Assembly (NCBI RefSeq): GCF_003228315.1
Contig: NZ_CP029693.1
Coordinates: forward strand, 4,763,501-4,827,500
Reading direction: 5' to 3'
Length of the DNA stretch: 64,000 nt
Source of the DNA: Pseudomonas putida
GTDB lineage: Bacteria; Pseudomonadota; Gammaproteobacteria; Pseudomonadales; Pseudomonadaceae
Part shown: positions 26,690 through 35,110 of the stretch, in pieces
How positions within the stretch are numbered: position 1 is the stretch's first letter
Layout of the letters: each line of letters begins with the position of its first letter
Made by a program: the position numbers and the translations under genes
Notes under the pieces: model-generated
What the model was told of the DNA's origin: nothing
The model's database searches: none
The model's input: the letters and a program-made list of their open reading frames with translations, nothing else

Positions 26690-27973
26690 ATGCCGTTACG
26701 CGAAGAGTGTCTGTGGGAAAAACTGACGCCACAAAGGCCCGACAATGCGGCGCTCAGAGGTGAAGTAACAGTCGATGTCTGCGTCATCGGCGCCGGTTTC
26801 ACCGGGCTGTCGGCGGCGGTGCATCTGCTGGAGCAGGGCAAAAGTGTCTGCGTGCTGGAAGCCCATCGCGCCGGCCATGGCGGTTCGGGACGTAACGTCG
26901 GGCTGGTCAACGCCGGGATGTGGATTCCACCGGACGAGATCGAGGCGGGTTTTGGCGAGGCGGTCGGCAGCCAGCTCAATCGCATGCTGGGTGCGGCACC
27001 CGCGCTGGTGTTCAGCCTGGTCGACAAATACAACATCGATTGCCAGTTGCGCCGCGAAGGCACGCTGCACATGGCGCATAACGCCCGTGGCGAAGCCGAT
27101 CTGCGCAGTCGTGAAGAACAATGGAAACGTCGCGGTGCGCCGGTGGAATTGCTGACCGGCCAGGCCTGCCAGCAGGCGACGGGCACCAAAAAAATCGCCG
27201 CCGCGCTGCTGGATAAGCGTGCCGGCACCCTCAATCCGATGGCCTACGCCACCGGGCTGGCCAACGCGGCCAAGGGCCTTGGCGCTCAGATGTTCGATCA
27301 CTCTCCGGTCACTCGGCTCGAACGCCAGGGCCAGAAGTGGTCGGTGCAAACCGCACAGGGTTCGGTGGTGGCCGAGCAGGTGGTGATCGCTTCCAACGCC
27401 TACACCGAAGGCGACTGGACCGAGCTCAAGCGCAATTTTTTCCCCGGTTATTACTATCAAGTGGCATCGGTCCCGCTGACCGAAGACGCCGCCCAGGAAA
27501 TCCTGCCAGGCGGGCAGGGCTCGTGGGATACCCGGCAAGTGCTGAGCAGCATTCGTAGGGACAAGGACGGCCGTCTGTTGCTTGGCAGTTTGGGCAACGG
27601 CAATCAGAAACCCACCTGGTTCCTCAAGGCCTGGGCGGATCGGGTACAGCAGCATTACTTCCCCAATCTCAAGCCAGTGGAATGGGAGTGCACCTGGACG
27701 GGGCGCATTGCCTTCACTCCTGATCACCTGATGCGCCTGTTCGAACCGGCTCCCGGCATAGTGGCAGTTACCGGCTATAACGGTCGCGGCGTGACCACGG
27801 GGACGGTGGTCGGCAAGGCTTTCGCCGACTATTTGTGTAACGGAAATCCTCAAGCGCTACCGATTCCCTTTGCACCGATGCAGCCCTTGGCAGGGGTGGG
27901 GTTGCGCAGCTGTCTGTATGAGGCCGGCTTTTCGCTGTATCACGCGGGCCAGTGCTTGCGGATCGTCATCTGA
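26690..27973 (+). CDS. amaA: L-pipecolate oxidase (FAD)
   Basis: FAD-dependent amine oxidase of the DadA/glycine oxidase group. It converts L-pipecolate to piperideine-6-carboxylate, the substrate for AmaB. The 427 residues start MPLREECLWEKLTP and carry the dinucleotide-binding VCVIGAGFTGLSAAVHLLE near residue 30, with VLEAHRAGHGGSGRN for the FAD ribose and diphosphate. The C-terminal GIVAVTGYNGRGVTTG closes the FAD site. The start at 26690 is preferred over an ATG 11 codons earlier because the earlier part is next to the repeat and unlike the family. Substrate is assigned by context. Confidence 0.88.
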   Translation: MPLREECLWEKLTPQRPDNAALRGEVTVDVCVIGAGFTGLSAAVHLLEQGKSVCVLEAHRAGHGGSGRNVGLVNAGMWIPPDEIEAGFGEAVGSQLNRMLGAAPALVFSLVDKYNIDCQLRREGTLHMAHNARGEADLRSREEQWKRRGAPVELLTGQACQQATGTKKIAAALLDKRAGTLNPMAYATGLANAAKGLGAQMFDHSPVTRLERQGQKWSVQTAQGSVVAEQVVIASNAYTEGDWTELKRNFFPGYYYQVASVPLTEDAAQEILPGGQGSWDTRQVLSSIRRDKDGRLLLGSLGNGNQKPTWFLKAWADRVQQHYFPNLKPVEWECTWTGRIAFTPDHLMRLFEPAPGIVAVTGYNGRGVTTGTVVGKAFADYLCNGNPQALPIPFAPMQPLAGVGLRSCLYEAGFSLYHAGQCLRIVI

Positions 27974-28049
27974 TTGCTGAAATTTGTAGTGGAAAGCGGC
28001 GCTTTTCGGCGCAGCGACTAGCCTGTAGTGGTGCGTGTTGTAGCAGTCC

Positions 28050-28066
28050 CGCACCAGTAGTGTGCA
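28050..28066 (+). promoter_or_regulatory. Candidate NtrC enhancer site
   Basis: CGCACC-N5-TGTGCA matches the NtrC operator TGCACC-N5-GGTGCA in all but two positions. It lies about 200 bases upstream of the sigma-54 promoter, a normal enhancer distance. Confidence 0.5.
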
Positions 28067-28264
28067 GTTCGGTGACGCACGTTGTTACAGGCTGGTTGCA
28101 CGTCGTTTGATGCCGCGGTTGCAATGATGGCGCAGGAGGGTTGCGCCTCAGAAAAAATAGGGTTTCACCTTCCGCGGTTTAGACGGTTGCACGCCCAATG
28201 AAAATGGGACCGAAACAGTCGAAATAACAATAAAGCAGCGACTTTTTGAAGAATAAAAAACCGA

Positions 28265-28280
28265 TGGCACGGCCCTTGCT
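28265..28280 (+). promoter_or_regulatory. Sigma-54 (RpoN) promoter
   Basis: TGGCACG-N4-TTGCT is a full match to the -24/-12 consensus. Transcription should start near 28292, giving a leader of about 45 bases to the binding-protein gene. Confidence 0.8.
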
Positions 28281-28336
28281 CTGAGCATTCAGTGAAGTCG
28301 CAGTGCCAATTAAAAAAAACCTTGGAGCACCACCTC

Positions 28337-29470
28337 ATGTCCCAGACGTTTTACAAAAAAGGCTTTTTGGCCCTCGCAGTGGCTACTGCGTTGGGTGTTT
28401 CTGCGTTTGCTCAGGCTGACATCAAGATCGGCGTAGCGGGTCCAATGACGGGCGCCAACGCGGCATTTGGCGAGCAGTACATGAAGGGTGCACAGGCGGC
28501 GGCCGATGCGGTCAACGCAGCAGGCGGCGTGAACGGGGAAAAAATCGTACTGGTCAAGGGCGATGACGCCTGCGAACCGAAACAGGCTGTGACGGTCGCC
28601 AAGGACCTCACCAACCAGAAAGTCGCCGGCGTGGTCGGTCACTTCTGCTCCTCGTCGACCATCCCGGCCTCCGAGATCTACGACGAAGCGGGCATCATCG
28701 CCATCACTCCAGGCTCCACCAACCCGGCCGTTACCGAGCGTGGCCTGAGCGCCATGTTCCGTATGTGCGGACGTGACGACCAGCAAGGCATCGTGGCCGG
28801 CGACTACATCGTCGACGTGCTCAAGGGCAAGAAAGTCGTCGTGCTGCACGACAAGGACACCTACGGCCAAGGCCTGGCTGACGCCACCAAGGCTCAGCTG
28901 GAAAAACGCGGCGTGAAGCCGGTGCTGTACGAAGGCCTGACCCGCGGCGAGAAAGACTTCAGCGCCGTCGTGACCAAGATCCGTGCCGCCGGCGCCGACG
29001 TGGTCTACTTCGGTGGCCTGCACCCGGAAGCCGGTCCACTGGTTAAACAACTGCGTACCGAAGGCCTGAAAGACGTGAAATTCATGTCCGACGACGGCAT
29101 CGTGACCGACGAACTGGTGACCACCGCCGGCGGCCCGCAATACACCAACGGTGTACTGATGACTTTCGGCGCCGACCCACGCCTGCTGCCAGACAGCAAG
29201 ACCGTTGTAGAGCAATTCCGCAAGGCCGGTACCGAGCCTGAAGGCTACACCCTGTACGCCTACGCTTCGGTTCAGACCCTGGCAGCAGCCTTCAATGGCG
29301 CCAAGTCCAACAAGGGCGAAGACGCTGCCAAGTGGCTCAAGGCCAACCCGGTCAAGACCGTCATGGGCGAGAAGACCTGGGACAGCAAGGGCGACCTGAA
29401 AGTCTCCGACTACGTGGTTTACGAGTGGGACGCAAACGGCAAATACCATCAGCTGGACAAACAGAAGTGA
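28337..29470 (+). CDS. Branched-chain amino acid ABC transporter, substrate-binding protein
   Basis: Periplasmic binding protein of the LIV/HAAT class. The 377 residues begin with a signal peptide (ALAVATALGVSAFAQA) followed by DIKIGVAGPMTGANAAFGEQ, the classical start of this family. The HFCSSSTIPASEIYDEAG region has the Ser/Thr residues that hold the amino and carboxyl groups. The start at 28337 is preferred over an earlier in-frame ATG. The exact amino acid is not certain, since relatives bind Leu/Ile/Val/Ala or short amides. Sigma-54 control suggests use under nitrogen limitation. Confidence 0.9.
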   Translation: MSQTFYKKGFLALAVATALGVSAFAQADIKIGVAGPMTGANAAFGEQYMKGAQAAADAVNAAGGVNGEKIVLVKGDDACEPKQAVTVAKDLTNQKVAGVVGHFCSSSTIPASEIYDEAGIIAITPGSTNPAVTERGLSAMFRMCGRDDQQGIVAGDYIVDVLKGKKVVVLHDKDTYGQGLADATKAQLEKRGVKPVLYEGLTRGEKDFSAVVTKIRAAGADVVYFGGLHPEAGPLVKQLRTEGLKDVKFMSDDGIVTDELVTTAGGPQYTNGVLMTFGADPRLLPDSKTVVEQFRKAGTEPEGYTLYAYASVQTLAAAFNGAKSNKGEDAAKWLKANPVKTVMGEKTWDSKGDLKVSDYVVYEWDANGKYHQLDKQK

Positions 29471-29486
29471 CATGACCTGCTGAAAA

Positions 29487-29509
29487 ACCCGGCGCCTTGT
29501 GCGCCGGGT
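29487..29509 (+). repeat. Hairpin between binding protein and permease genes
   Basis: Perfect nine-base stem ACCCGGCGC/GCGCCGGGT with loop CTTGT and only a short T-run. It probably protects the upstream mRNA or partly terminates, so the binding protein is made in excess. Confidence 0.7.
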
Positions 29510-29641
29510 GTTCAACGAACATGTCCGTGCAGTACCTGTCTTTTCTCGTAGAGCTGCACACAACCGTTCTGCGCCGGCGGCTGAACCCCGGTCCGTCGCA
29601 GGCGGCTTCTGTGCAGTCTCTCAAATGCGTGAGATTGCGTT

Positions 29642-30556
29642 ATGGATGGTATTTTCCTGCAGCAACTGGTCAACGGCCTGACCCTCGGGTCGGTCTATGG
29701 CCTGATCGCCATCGGCTACACAATGGTCTATGGCATCATTGGCATGATCAACTTCGCCCACGGCGAGGTTTACATGATTTCCGCTTACCTCGCGGCAATC
29801 AGTCTGGCACTGCTGGCTTACTTCGGTATTGAATCCTTCCCTCTGCTGATGCTCGGCACACTGGTGTTCACCATTGTCGTCACCGGGGTCTATGGCTGGG
29901 TCATCGAGCGCATCGCCTATAAACCCCTGCGTAACTCCACCCGTCTTGCACCGCTGATCAGCGCCATCGGTATCTCGCTGATCCTGCAAAACTATGCCCA
30001 GATCAGCCAGGGTGCCCGCCAACAGGGTGTTCCGACGCTGTTGACCGGCGCATGGCGTATTGACGTAGGCACGGGCTTCGTCCAGCTCACCTACACCAAG
30101 ATCTTCATCCTGGTCGCCGCGTTCGCCGGCATGGCCGCGCTGACCTACATCATCAAGTACACCAAGCTCGGCCGCATGTGCCGCGCGACCCAACAAGACC
30201 GCAAGATGGCCTCGATCCTGGGGATCAACACCGACCGGGTGATTTCCTACGTGTTCATCATCGGTGCAGCGATGGCGGCTTTGGCCGGCGTGCTGATCAC
30301 CATGAACTACGGCACGTTCGACTTCTACGCCGGCTTCGTCATCGGCATCAAGGCCTTCACGGCCGCGGTACTCGGCGGAATCGGCTCGCTGCCTGGCGCC
30401 ATGCTCGGCGGGATCATCCTCGGGATCTCCGAGTCGCTGTTCTCCGGTCTGGTCAACTCGGACTACAAAGACGTATTCAGCTTCTCGCTGCTGGTCCTCG
30501 TTCTGGTCTTTCGGCCTCAAGGCCTGCTCGGCCGTCCTCTTGTGTCGAAGGTGTAA
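29642..30556 (+). CDS. livH: Branched-chain amino acid ABC permease LivH
   Basis: One of two inner-membrane permeases of the importer. The 304-residue protein has about eight hydrophobic segments and the LivH hallmarks GLTLGSVYGLIAIGYTMVYG at the start, GMINFAHGEVYM, and FVIGIKAFTAAVLGGIGS. It lies 171 bases after the binding-protein gene and is followed closely by the second permease gene. Confidence 0.95.
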   Translation: MDGIFLQQLVNGLTLGSVYGLIAIGYTMVYGIIGMINFAHGEVYMISAYLAAISLALLAYFGIESFPLLMLGTLVFTIVVTGVYGWVIERIAYKPLRNSTRLAPLISAIGISLILQNYAQISQGARQQGVPTLLTGAWRIDVGTGFVQLTYTKIFILVAAFAGMAALTYIIKYTKLGRMCRATQQDRKMASILGINTDRVISYVFIIGAAMAALAGVLITMNYGTFDFYAGFVIGIKAFTAAVLGGIGSLPGAMLGGIILGISESLFSGLVNSDYKDVFSFSLLVLVLVFRPQGLLGRPLVSKV

Positions 30557-30559
30557 GCG

Positions 30560-31843
30560 ATGTCTTCAACCACTAAAAAAACCATTGATCTCAAAAAAAG
30601 TCTGGTTGATGCGATTCTCTCCGGCCTCGTTGCCCTGATCGTGTTCGGGCCAATCGTCGGCGTCGTGCTCGATGGCTACGGCTTCAACCTGGAAACGTCG
30701 CGGGTGGCATGGATCATCGCCATCGTCATGGTCGGCCGCTTCGCCCTCAGTACCTTCCTGCAGACTGCAAGGGGCCTGAGGATTCTCGAAGGTTTCGAAA
30801 GCCCGGGTTCCGGGGTGCACGTGCTACCGCCCGACTACAAATCACGCCTGCGCTGGATCATCCCGCTGATGATCGTCATCGCCGTGGCGCTGCCGTTTTT
30901 CTCCAACTCGTACCTGCTGGGCGTGGTCATCCTCGGGCTGATCTATGTGCTGCTGGGGTTGGGGTTGAACATCGTGGTTGGCCTGGCCGGTCTGCTCGAC
31001 CTGGGTTACGTGGCGTTCTACGCCATTGGTGCCTATGGCCTGGCGCTCGGCTACCAGTACCTGGGGCTGGGTTTCTGGACGGTGTTGCCACTGGCGGCGA
31101 TCACTGCTGGTCTGGCCGGTTGCATCCTCGGCTTCCCGGTCCTGCGTTTGCACGGCGACTACTTGGCGATCGTGACCCTGGGCTTCGGTGAAATCATTCG
31201 CCTGATCCTCAACAACTGGTTGTCCCTGACCGGCGGCCCGAACGGCATGCCGGCGCCATTGCCGACTTTTTTCGGCCTGGAATTCGGCAAGCGGGCCAAG
31301 GACGGCGGTGTGCCGTTCCATGAGTTCTTCGGCATCGCCTACAACCCGGACGTGAAGTACTACTTCATCTACGCGGTGTTGTTCCTGGTGGTGCTGGCCG
31401 TGCTGTACATCAAGCACCGTCTGGTCAAGATGCCGGTCGGCCGGGCCTGGGAAGCCTTGCGTGAAGATGAAATCGCTTGCCGCTCGATGGGCCTGAACCA
31501 CGTGCTGGTCAAACTCTCGGCGTTCACCATTGGTGCGTCGACGGCGGGCCTGGCCGGTGTGTTCTTCGCCACCTACCAGGGCTTTGTGAACCCGACCTCG
31601 TTCACCTTCTTCGAGTCGGCACTGATTCTCGCCATCGTGGTACTGGGCGGCATGGGTTCGACCATTGGTGTGGTGATCGCCGCATTCGTGTTGACCGTGG
31701 CCCCGGAACTGCTGCGTGGCTTTGCCGAATACCGCGTCCTGCTGTTCGGCATGCTGATGGTGTTGATGATGATCTGGCGACCGCGCGGACTGATTCGGAT
31801 CAGCCGCACCGGTGTGACCCCGCGTAAAGGAGTAGCGCCATGA
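30560..31843 (+). CDS. livM: Branched-chain amino acid ABC permease LivM
   Basis: Second permease of the importer, 427 residues. An N-terminal extension of about 100 residues with two or three hydrophobic stretches (MSSTTKKTIDLKKSLVDAIL) precedes the conserved core: GLGLNIVVGLAGLLDLGYVA, LHGDYLAIVTLGFGEIIRL and the loop GRAWEALREDEIACRSMGLN. It starts four bases after livH. The stop overlaps the ATPase gene start (ATGA). Confidence 0.95.
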   Translation: MSSTTKKTIDLKKSLVDAILSGLVALIVFGPIVGVVLDGYGFNLETSRVAWIIAIVMVGRFALSTFLQTARGLRILEGFESPGSGVHVLPPDYKSRLRWIIPLMIVIAVALPFFSNSYLLGVVILGLIYVLLGLGLNIVVGLAGLLDLGYVAFYAIGAYGLALGYQYLGLGFWTVLPLAAITAGLAGCILGFPVLRLHGDYLAIVTLGFGEIIRLILNNWLSLTGGPNGMPAPLPTFFGLEFGKRAKDGGVPFHEFFGIAYNPDVKYYFIYAVLFLVVLAVLYIKHRLVKMPVGRAWEALREDEIACRSMGLNHVLVKLSAFTIGASTAGLAGVFFATYQGFVNPTSFTFFESALILAIVVLGGMGSTIGVVIAAFVLTVAPELLRGFAEYRVLLFGMLMVLMMIWRPRGLIRISRTGVTPRKGVAP

Positions 31844-32712
31844 GCGAAGTCGTACTCAGTGTCGAAAAACTGATGATGCACTTCGGCGGCATCAAGGCGT
31901 TGAACGATGTCAGCCTGAAGGTCAAGCGCAACTCGATTTTCGCCCTGATCGGCCCCAACGGCGCCGGCAAGACCACCGTGTTCAACTGCCTGACCGGGTT
32001 CTACAAGGCCTCCGGCGGCAAGATCGAACTCAATTTGCGTGGCCAGCAGACCAACGTCATCCAGCTGTTGGGCGAATCCTTCAAGCCGACCGACTTCGTC
32101 TCGCCGAAATCCTTCGCCAGCCGCCTGTATTACAAGGCGTTCGGCGGTACCCATCTGGTCAACCGGGCTGGGCTGGCGCGAACCTTCCAGAACATTCGCC
32201 TGTTCCGGGAAATGTCGGTGCTGGAAAACCTGCTGGTGGCCCAGCACATGTGGGTCAACCGAAGCATGCTGGCAGGCATCCTCAACACCAAGGGCTACCG
32301 CAAGGCGGAAAGCGACGCACTGGACCACGCCTTCTACTGGCTGGAAGTGGTGGACTTGGTGGACTGCGCCAACCGTCTGGCCGGTGAGTTGTCCTACGGC
32401 CAGCAGCGCCGCCTGGAAATCGCCCGCGCCATGTGTACCCGTCCGCAGATCATCTGCCTCGACGAACCGGCCGCCGGCCTCAACCCTCAGGAAACCGAAG
32501 CGCTGAGCGCGATGATCCGGCTGCTGCGCGACGAGCACGATCTGACCGTGGTGCTGATCGAACACGACATGGGCATGGTAATGAGCATTTCCGACCACAT
32601 CGTGGTGCTGGACCACGGCGTCGTCATCGCCGAGGGCGGCCCTGACGATATCCGCAACGATCCAAAAGTGATTGCCGCTTACCTGGGCGCCGATGAAGAG
32701 GAGTTGGTATGA
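31840..32712 (+). CDS. livG: Branched-chain amino acid ABC transporter ATPase LivG
   Basis: One of two ATPases of the importer. The 290 residues carry Walker A GPNGAGKTT, the Q-loop in GLARTFQNIRLF, signature LSYGQQRRLEIARAM, and Walker B IICLDEPAAGLNPQE. A usual LivG has about 255 residues. The excess is an insertion after Walker A (about residues 65-105, LNLRGQQTNVIQLLGESF onward) of unknown role. It overlaps both neighbours by four bases. Confidence 0.94.
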   Translation: MSEVVLSVEKLMMHFGGIKALNDVSLKVKRNSIFALIGPNGAGKTTVFNCLTGFYKASGGKIELNLRGQQTNVIQLLGESFKPTDFVSPKSFASRLYYKAFGGTHLVNRAGLARTFQNIRLFREMSVLENLLVAQHMWVNRSMLAGILNTKGYRKAESDALDHAFYWLEVVDLVDCANRLAGELSYGQQRRLEIARAMCTRPQIICLDEPAAGLNPQETEALSAMIRLLRDEHDLTVVLIEHDMGMVMSISDHIVVLDHGVVIAEGGPDDIRNDPKVIAAYLGADEEELV

Positions 32713-33428
32713 CTAACGGTGCCATCCTCGAACTCAAGGAGCTGGACGTGTTTTACGGGCCGATCCAGGCCCTGAAGAAAGTCTCGCTGCACATCAATGA
32801 AGGTGAAACCGTCAGCCTGATCGGCTCCAACGGCGCCGGCAAGTCGACCCTGCTGATGTCGATTTTCGGCCAGCCACGGGCGGCGGACGGGCAGATCATT
32901 TATCAGGGCGTGGACATCACCCACAAGTCGTCGCACTACATCGCCTCCAACGGTATCGCGCAATCGCCGGAAGGGCGGCGGGTATTCCCCGACATGACCG
33001 TCGAGGAAAACCTGCTGATGGGCACCATCCCGATCGGTGACAAATACGCCAAGGAAGACATGCAGCGCATGTTCGAGCTGTTCCCGCGGCTCGAAGAGCG
33101 GCGTAACCAGCGCGCCATGACCATGTCCGGCGGCGAGCAGCAAATGCTCGCCATCGCCCGTGCGCTGATGAGCCGGCCGAAGTTGCTGCTGCTCGACGAG
33201 CCGAGCCTGGGCCTGGCCCCGATCGTGGTGAAGCAGATCTTCGCCACCCTGCGGGAACTGGCGAAGACCGGCATGACCATCTTCCTCGTGGAGCAGAACG
33301 CCAACCACGCGCTCAAGCTGTCGGACCGGGCTTATGTAATGGTCAACGGCGAGATCCGCATGAGCGGTACCGGCAAGGAGTTGCTGGTGAATGAGGATGT
33401 GCGTAACGCCTATCTCGGCGGGCACTGA
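32709..33428 (+). CDS. livF: Branched-chain amino acid ABC transporter ATPase LivF
   Basis: Second ATPase of the importer, 239 residues. It has Walker A GSNGAGKSTL, Q-loop IAQSPEGRRVFPDMTV, signature MSGGEQQMLAIARAL and Walker B LLLLDEPSLGLAP. The start overlaps the livG stop, and the operon ends at the terminator 21 bases downstream. Confidence 0.95.
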   Translation: MTNGAILELKELDVFYGPIQALKKVSLHINEGETVSLIGSNGAGKSTLLMSIFGQPRAADGQIIYQGVDITHKSSHYIASNGIAQSPEGRRVFPDMTVEENLLMGTIPIGDKYAKEDMQRMFELFPRLEERRNQRAMTMSGGEQQMLAIARALMSRPKLLLLDEPSLGLAPIVVKQIFATLRELAKTGMTIFLVEQNANHALKLSDRAYVMVNGEIRMSGTGKELLVNEDVRNAYLGGH

Positions 33429-33448
33429 TGCTTTCCTGAAATATCCAC

Positions 33449-33480
33449 AGCCCCGACGAGCAATCGCCGGGGCTTTTTCT
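33449..33480 (+). terminator. Terminator of the ABC importer operon
   Basis: AGCCCCG and CGGGGCT stem around a loop of 12 bases, followed by TTTTTCT. Confidence 0.75.
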
Positions 33481-33496
33481 TATCCCGAACACATCC

Positions 33497-33598
33497 CTGT
33501 AGGAGCGAGCATGCTCGCGATGGTCGTCAACGATAACGCGGGTCACCTGAATGCCCGCGTTATCCCGACGTTCCTCGCGAGCATGCTCGCTCCTACAG
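33497..33598. repeat. REP pair (REPIN), GAGCATGCTCGCGATGG type
   Basis: Inverted AGGAGCGAGCATGCTCGCGA copies. The spacer also carries GATAACGCGGG/CCCGCGTTATC, a second nested inverted repeat. Confidence 0.9.
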
Positions 33599-33600
33599 GG

Positions 33601-34265
33601 GGATTCGGGAAATTGTGGAAAACAATATTCGCAAGCTCCCGAACTGCGACATAAAACCGCTGCAAATCGCTGTTTTGTCACGGTTTTGACTTGTCCCCGT
33701 TTGCTGTGGAGCGGGCTGTGAATAACTTGGTGGTAGCTGGCTGTAAGCCTTTGAAACCGTGGCTTGTAGTGATGTGGTTGTTTTTTGAACAGGCATTTTT
33801 CACGGCCTTCGGGTCGGCGTTGTCAACTGTTTTCTTGCGGGTAAAAACGCCGGGAACTGGTGTGGGTAAGGTTGTGGATAAGTCTGTGATTAAACTCTGG
33901 AAAGACCGCGCTGAAGGCCGTGGTTACTGGCTCGCGGCCATCGCCTGCTTGACCGCCCGGTCGAGAAAATGACCCGGGGCTACACGCCAGGGCGATAAGG
34001 GTCAAGCGAAAAAGTTTTCAAATCCCGCGCAAAGCCTTGTGGATAGCGGCTTTCAGCTTTTCCACTTGCCCCCAGAGACTGTGGATCCGCTTGTGGATAA
34101 CGTGCGCGCAACCGGCTACAGGCCCCGGCCGGCCTGATGATCAGCACGTTGATCGTTTTTTGAGCAGGTTCGGCATTGTGGTTGCCGGTAAGAGCGTGGC
34201 CGGGCATGCTTCCCGCTGATTGTCCATTCCCATGGCTGACCCTCAGCCGATGCAAGGAGAACACG
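33601..34265. other. Gene-free stretch with a cluster of DnaA-box-like nonamers
   Basis: No credible gene in 665 bases; the open frames here use rare starts and lack family features. All on the plus strand are TGTGAATAA (33717) and TGTGGATAA (33873 and 34092), which fit the reverse complement of TTATNCACA. One-mismatch forms are TGTGGGTAA (33861) and TGTGGATAG (34038), and TGTGGATCC (34080) is weaker. A direct-oriented cluster like this could titrate DnaA or be part of a replication-linked site. It lies far from rpmH-dnaA, where Pseudomonas oriC normally is. Confidence 0.5.
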
Positions 34266-35036
34266 ATGTCCAACACCCTGTTTATTACCGGCGCGACCTC
34301 CGGTTTTGGTGAAGCCTGTGCCCGTCGTTTTGCCGAGGCGGGCTGGAAGCTGGTGCTGACCGGCCGTCGTGAAGATCGTCTCAACGCGCTGTGCGCAGAA
34401 CTGTCGAAGCAGACTGAAGTGCATGGCCTGGTGCTGGACGTGCGTGACCGCAAGGCCATGGAAGACGCCATCGCCAACCTGCCGCCGAGCTTCGCCAAGC
34501 TGCGAGGGTTGATCAACAATGCTGGCCTGGCCCTGGGCGCCGATCCGGCACCCAAGTGCAGCCTGGACGACTGGGACACCATGGTCGATACCAACATCAA
34601 GGGCCTGATGTACAGCACCCGCCTGCTGCTGCCGCGCTTGATTGCCCACGGTCGTGGCGCCGGTATCGTCAACCTGGGGTCCGTCGCCGGCAACTATCCG
34701 TATCCGGGCAGCCACGTGTATGGCGGCACCAAGGCGTTCGTCCAGCAGTTCTCCCTGAGCCTGCGTTGCGACCTGCAAGGCACTGGCGTGCGCGTCAGCA
34801 ACCTTGAGCCGGGCCTGTGCGAGAGCGAGTTTTCGCTGGTGCGTTTCGGTGGTGACCAGGAGCGTTACAACGCGACTTACGCCGGTGCCGAGCCGATTCA
34901 GCCGCAGGACATCGCCGACACCATTTTCTGGATTCTCAATGCCCCGGCGCACATCAACATCAACACCCTGGAGCTGATGCCGGTGAGCCAGAGCTGGGCC
35001 GGGTTTGCGATTGATCGCAGTGGTGGCAAGGCGTAA
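34266..35036 (+). CDS. YdfG-like short-chain dehydrogenase
   Basis: The 256-residue SDR has the NADP-binding TGATSGFGEACARRFAEAGW with the TGxxxGxG glycines, the structural LINNAGLALG, and the active-site Ser and Tyr-x3-Lys in GSVAGNYPYPGSHVYGGTKA. The HININTLELMPVSQSWAG tail strongly resembles E. coli YdfG, which oxidises L-allo-threonine, serine and 3-hydroxy acids with NADP. The start at 34266 follows AAGGAGA. An earlier in-frame start is ignored. Substrate is by similarity only. Confidence 0.9.
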   Translation: MSNTLFITGATSGFGEACARRFAEAGWKLVLTGRREDRLNALCAELSKQTEVHGLVLDVRDRKAMEDAIANLPPSFAKLRGLINNAGLALGADPAPKCSLDDWDTMVDTNIKGLMYSTRLLLPRLIAHGRGAGIVNLGSVAGNYPYPGSHVYGGTKAFVQQFSLSLRCDLQGTGVRVSNLEPGLCESEFSLVRFGGDQERYNATYAGAEPIQPQDIADTIFWILNAPAHININTLELMPVSQSWAGFAIDRSGGKA

Positions 35037-35052
35037 GGCCGCGTAACGGCTA

Positions 35053-35102
35053 ATCGCGAGCAGGCTCGCTCCTACAGGGAGCGGGCTTGCTCGCGAAAGC
35101 GG
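35053..35102. repeat. Compact REP pair (REPIN)
   Basis: TCGCGAGCAGGCTCGCTCCTACAG directly abuts GGAGCGGGCTTGCTCGCGA with almost no spacer. It looks like a shortened copy, perhaps from a deletion in the middle, and lies between two convergent genes. Confidence 0.85.
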
Positions 35103-35110
35103 TGTATCAA

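Larger units (their letters stand above)
27974..28336 (+). promoter_or_regulatory. 363-base control region before the ABC importer
   Basis: No gene is seen on either strand. It holds the sigma-54 promoter and the NtrC-like site listed separately, plus several GC-rich inverted repeats such as TGGTGC (28029-28034) facing GCACCA (28051-28056). Confidence 0.7.

Noticed and set aside
28337..33428. Assigning the importer as a urea transporter because urease is nearby
   Set aside because: The subunits match LIV-type proteins and urease accessory genes are a separate unit several kilobases away; substrate left open.
33691..33972. 93-codon open frame in the DnaA-box region
   Set aside because: It begins with TTG, has no ribosome site or recognisable family, and spans the nonamer cluster; more likely non-coding.
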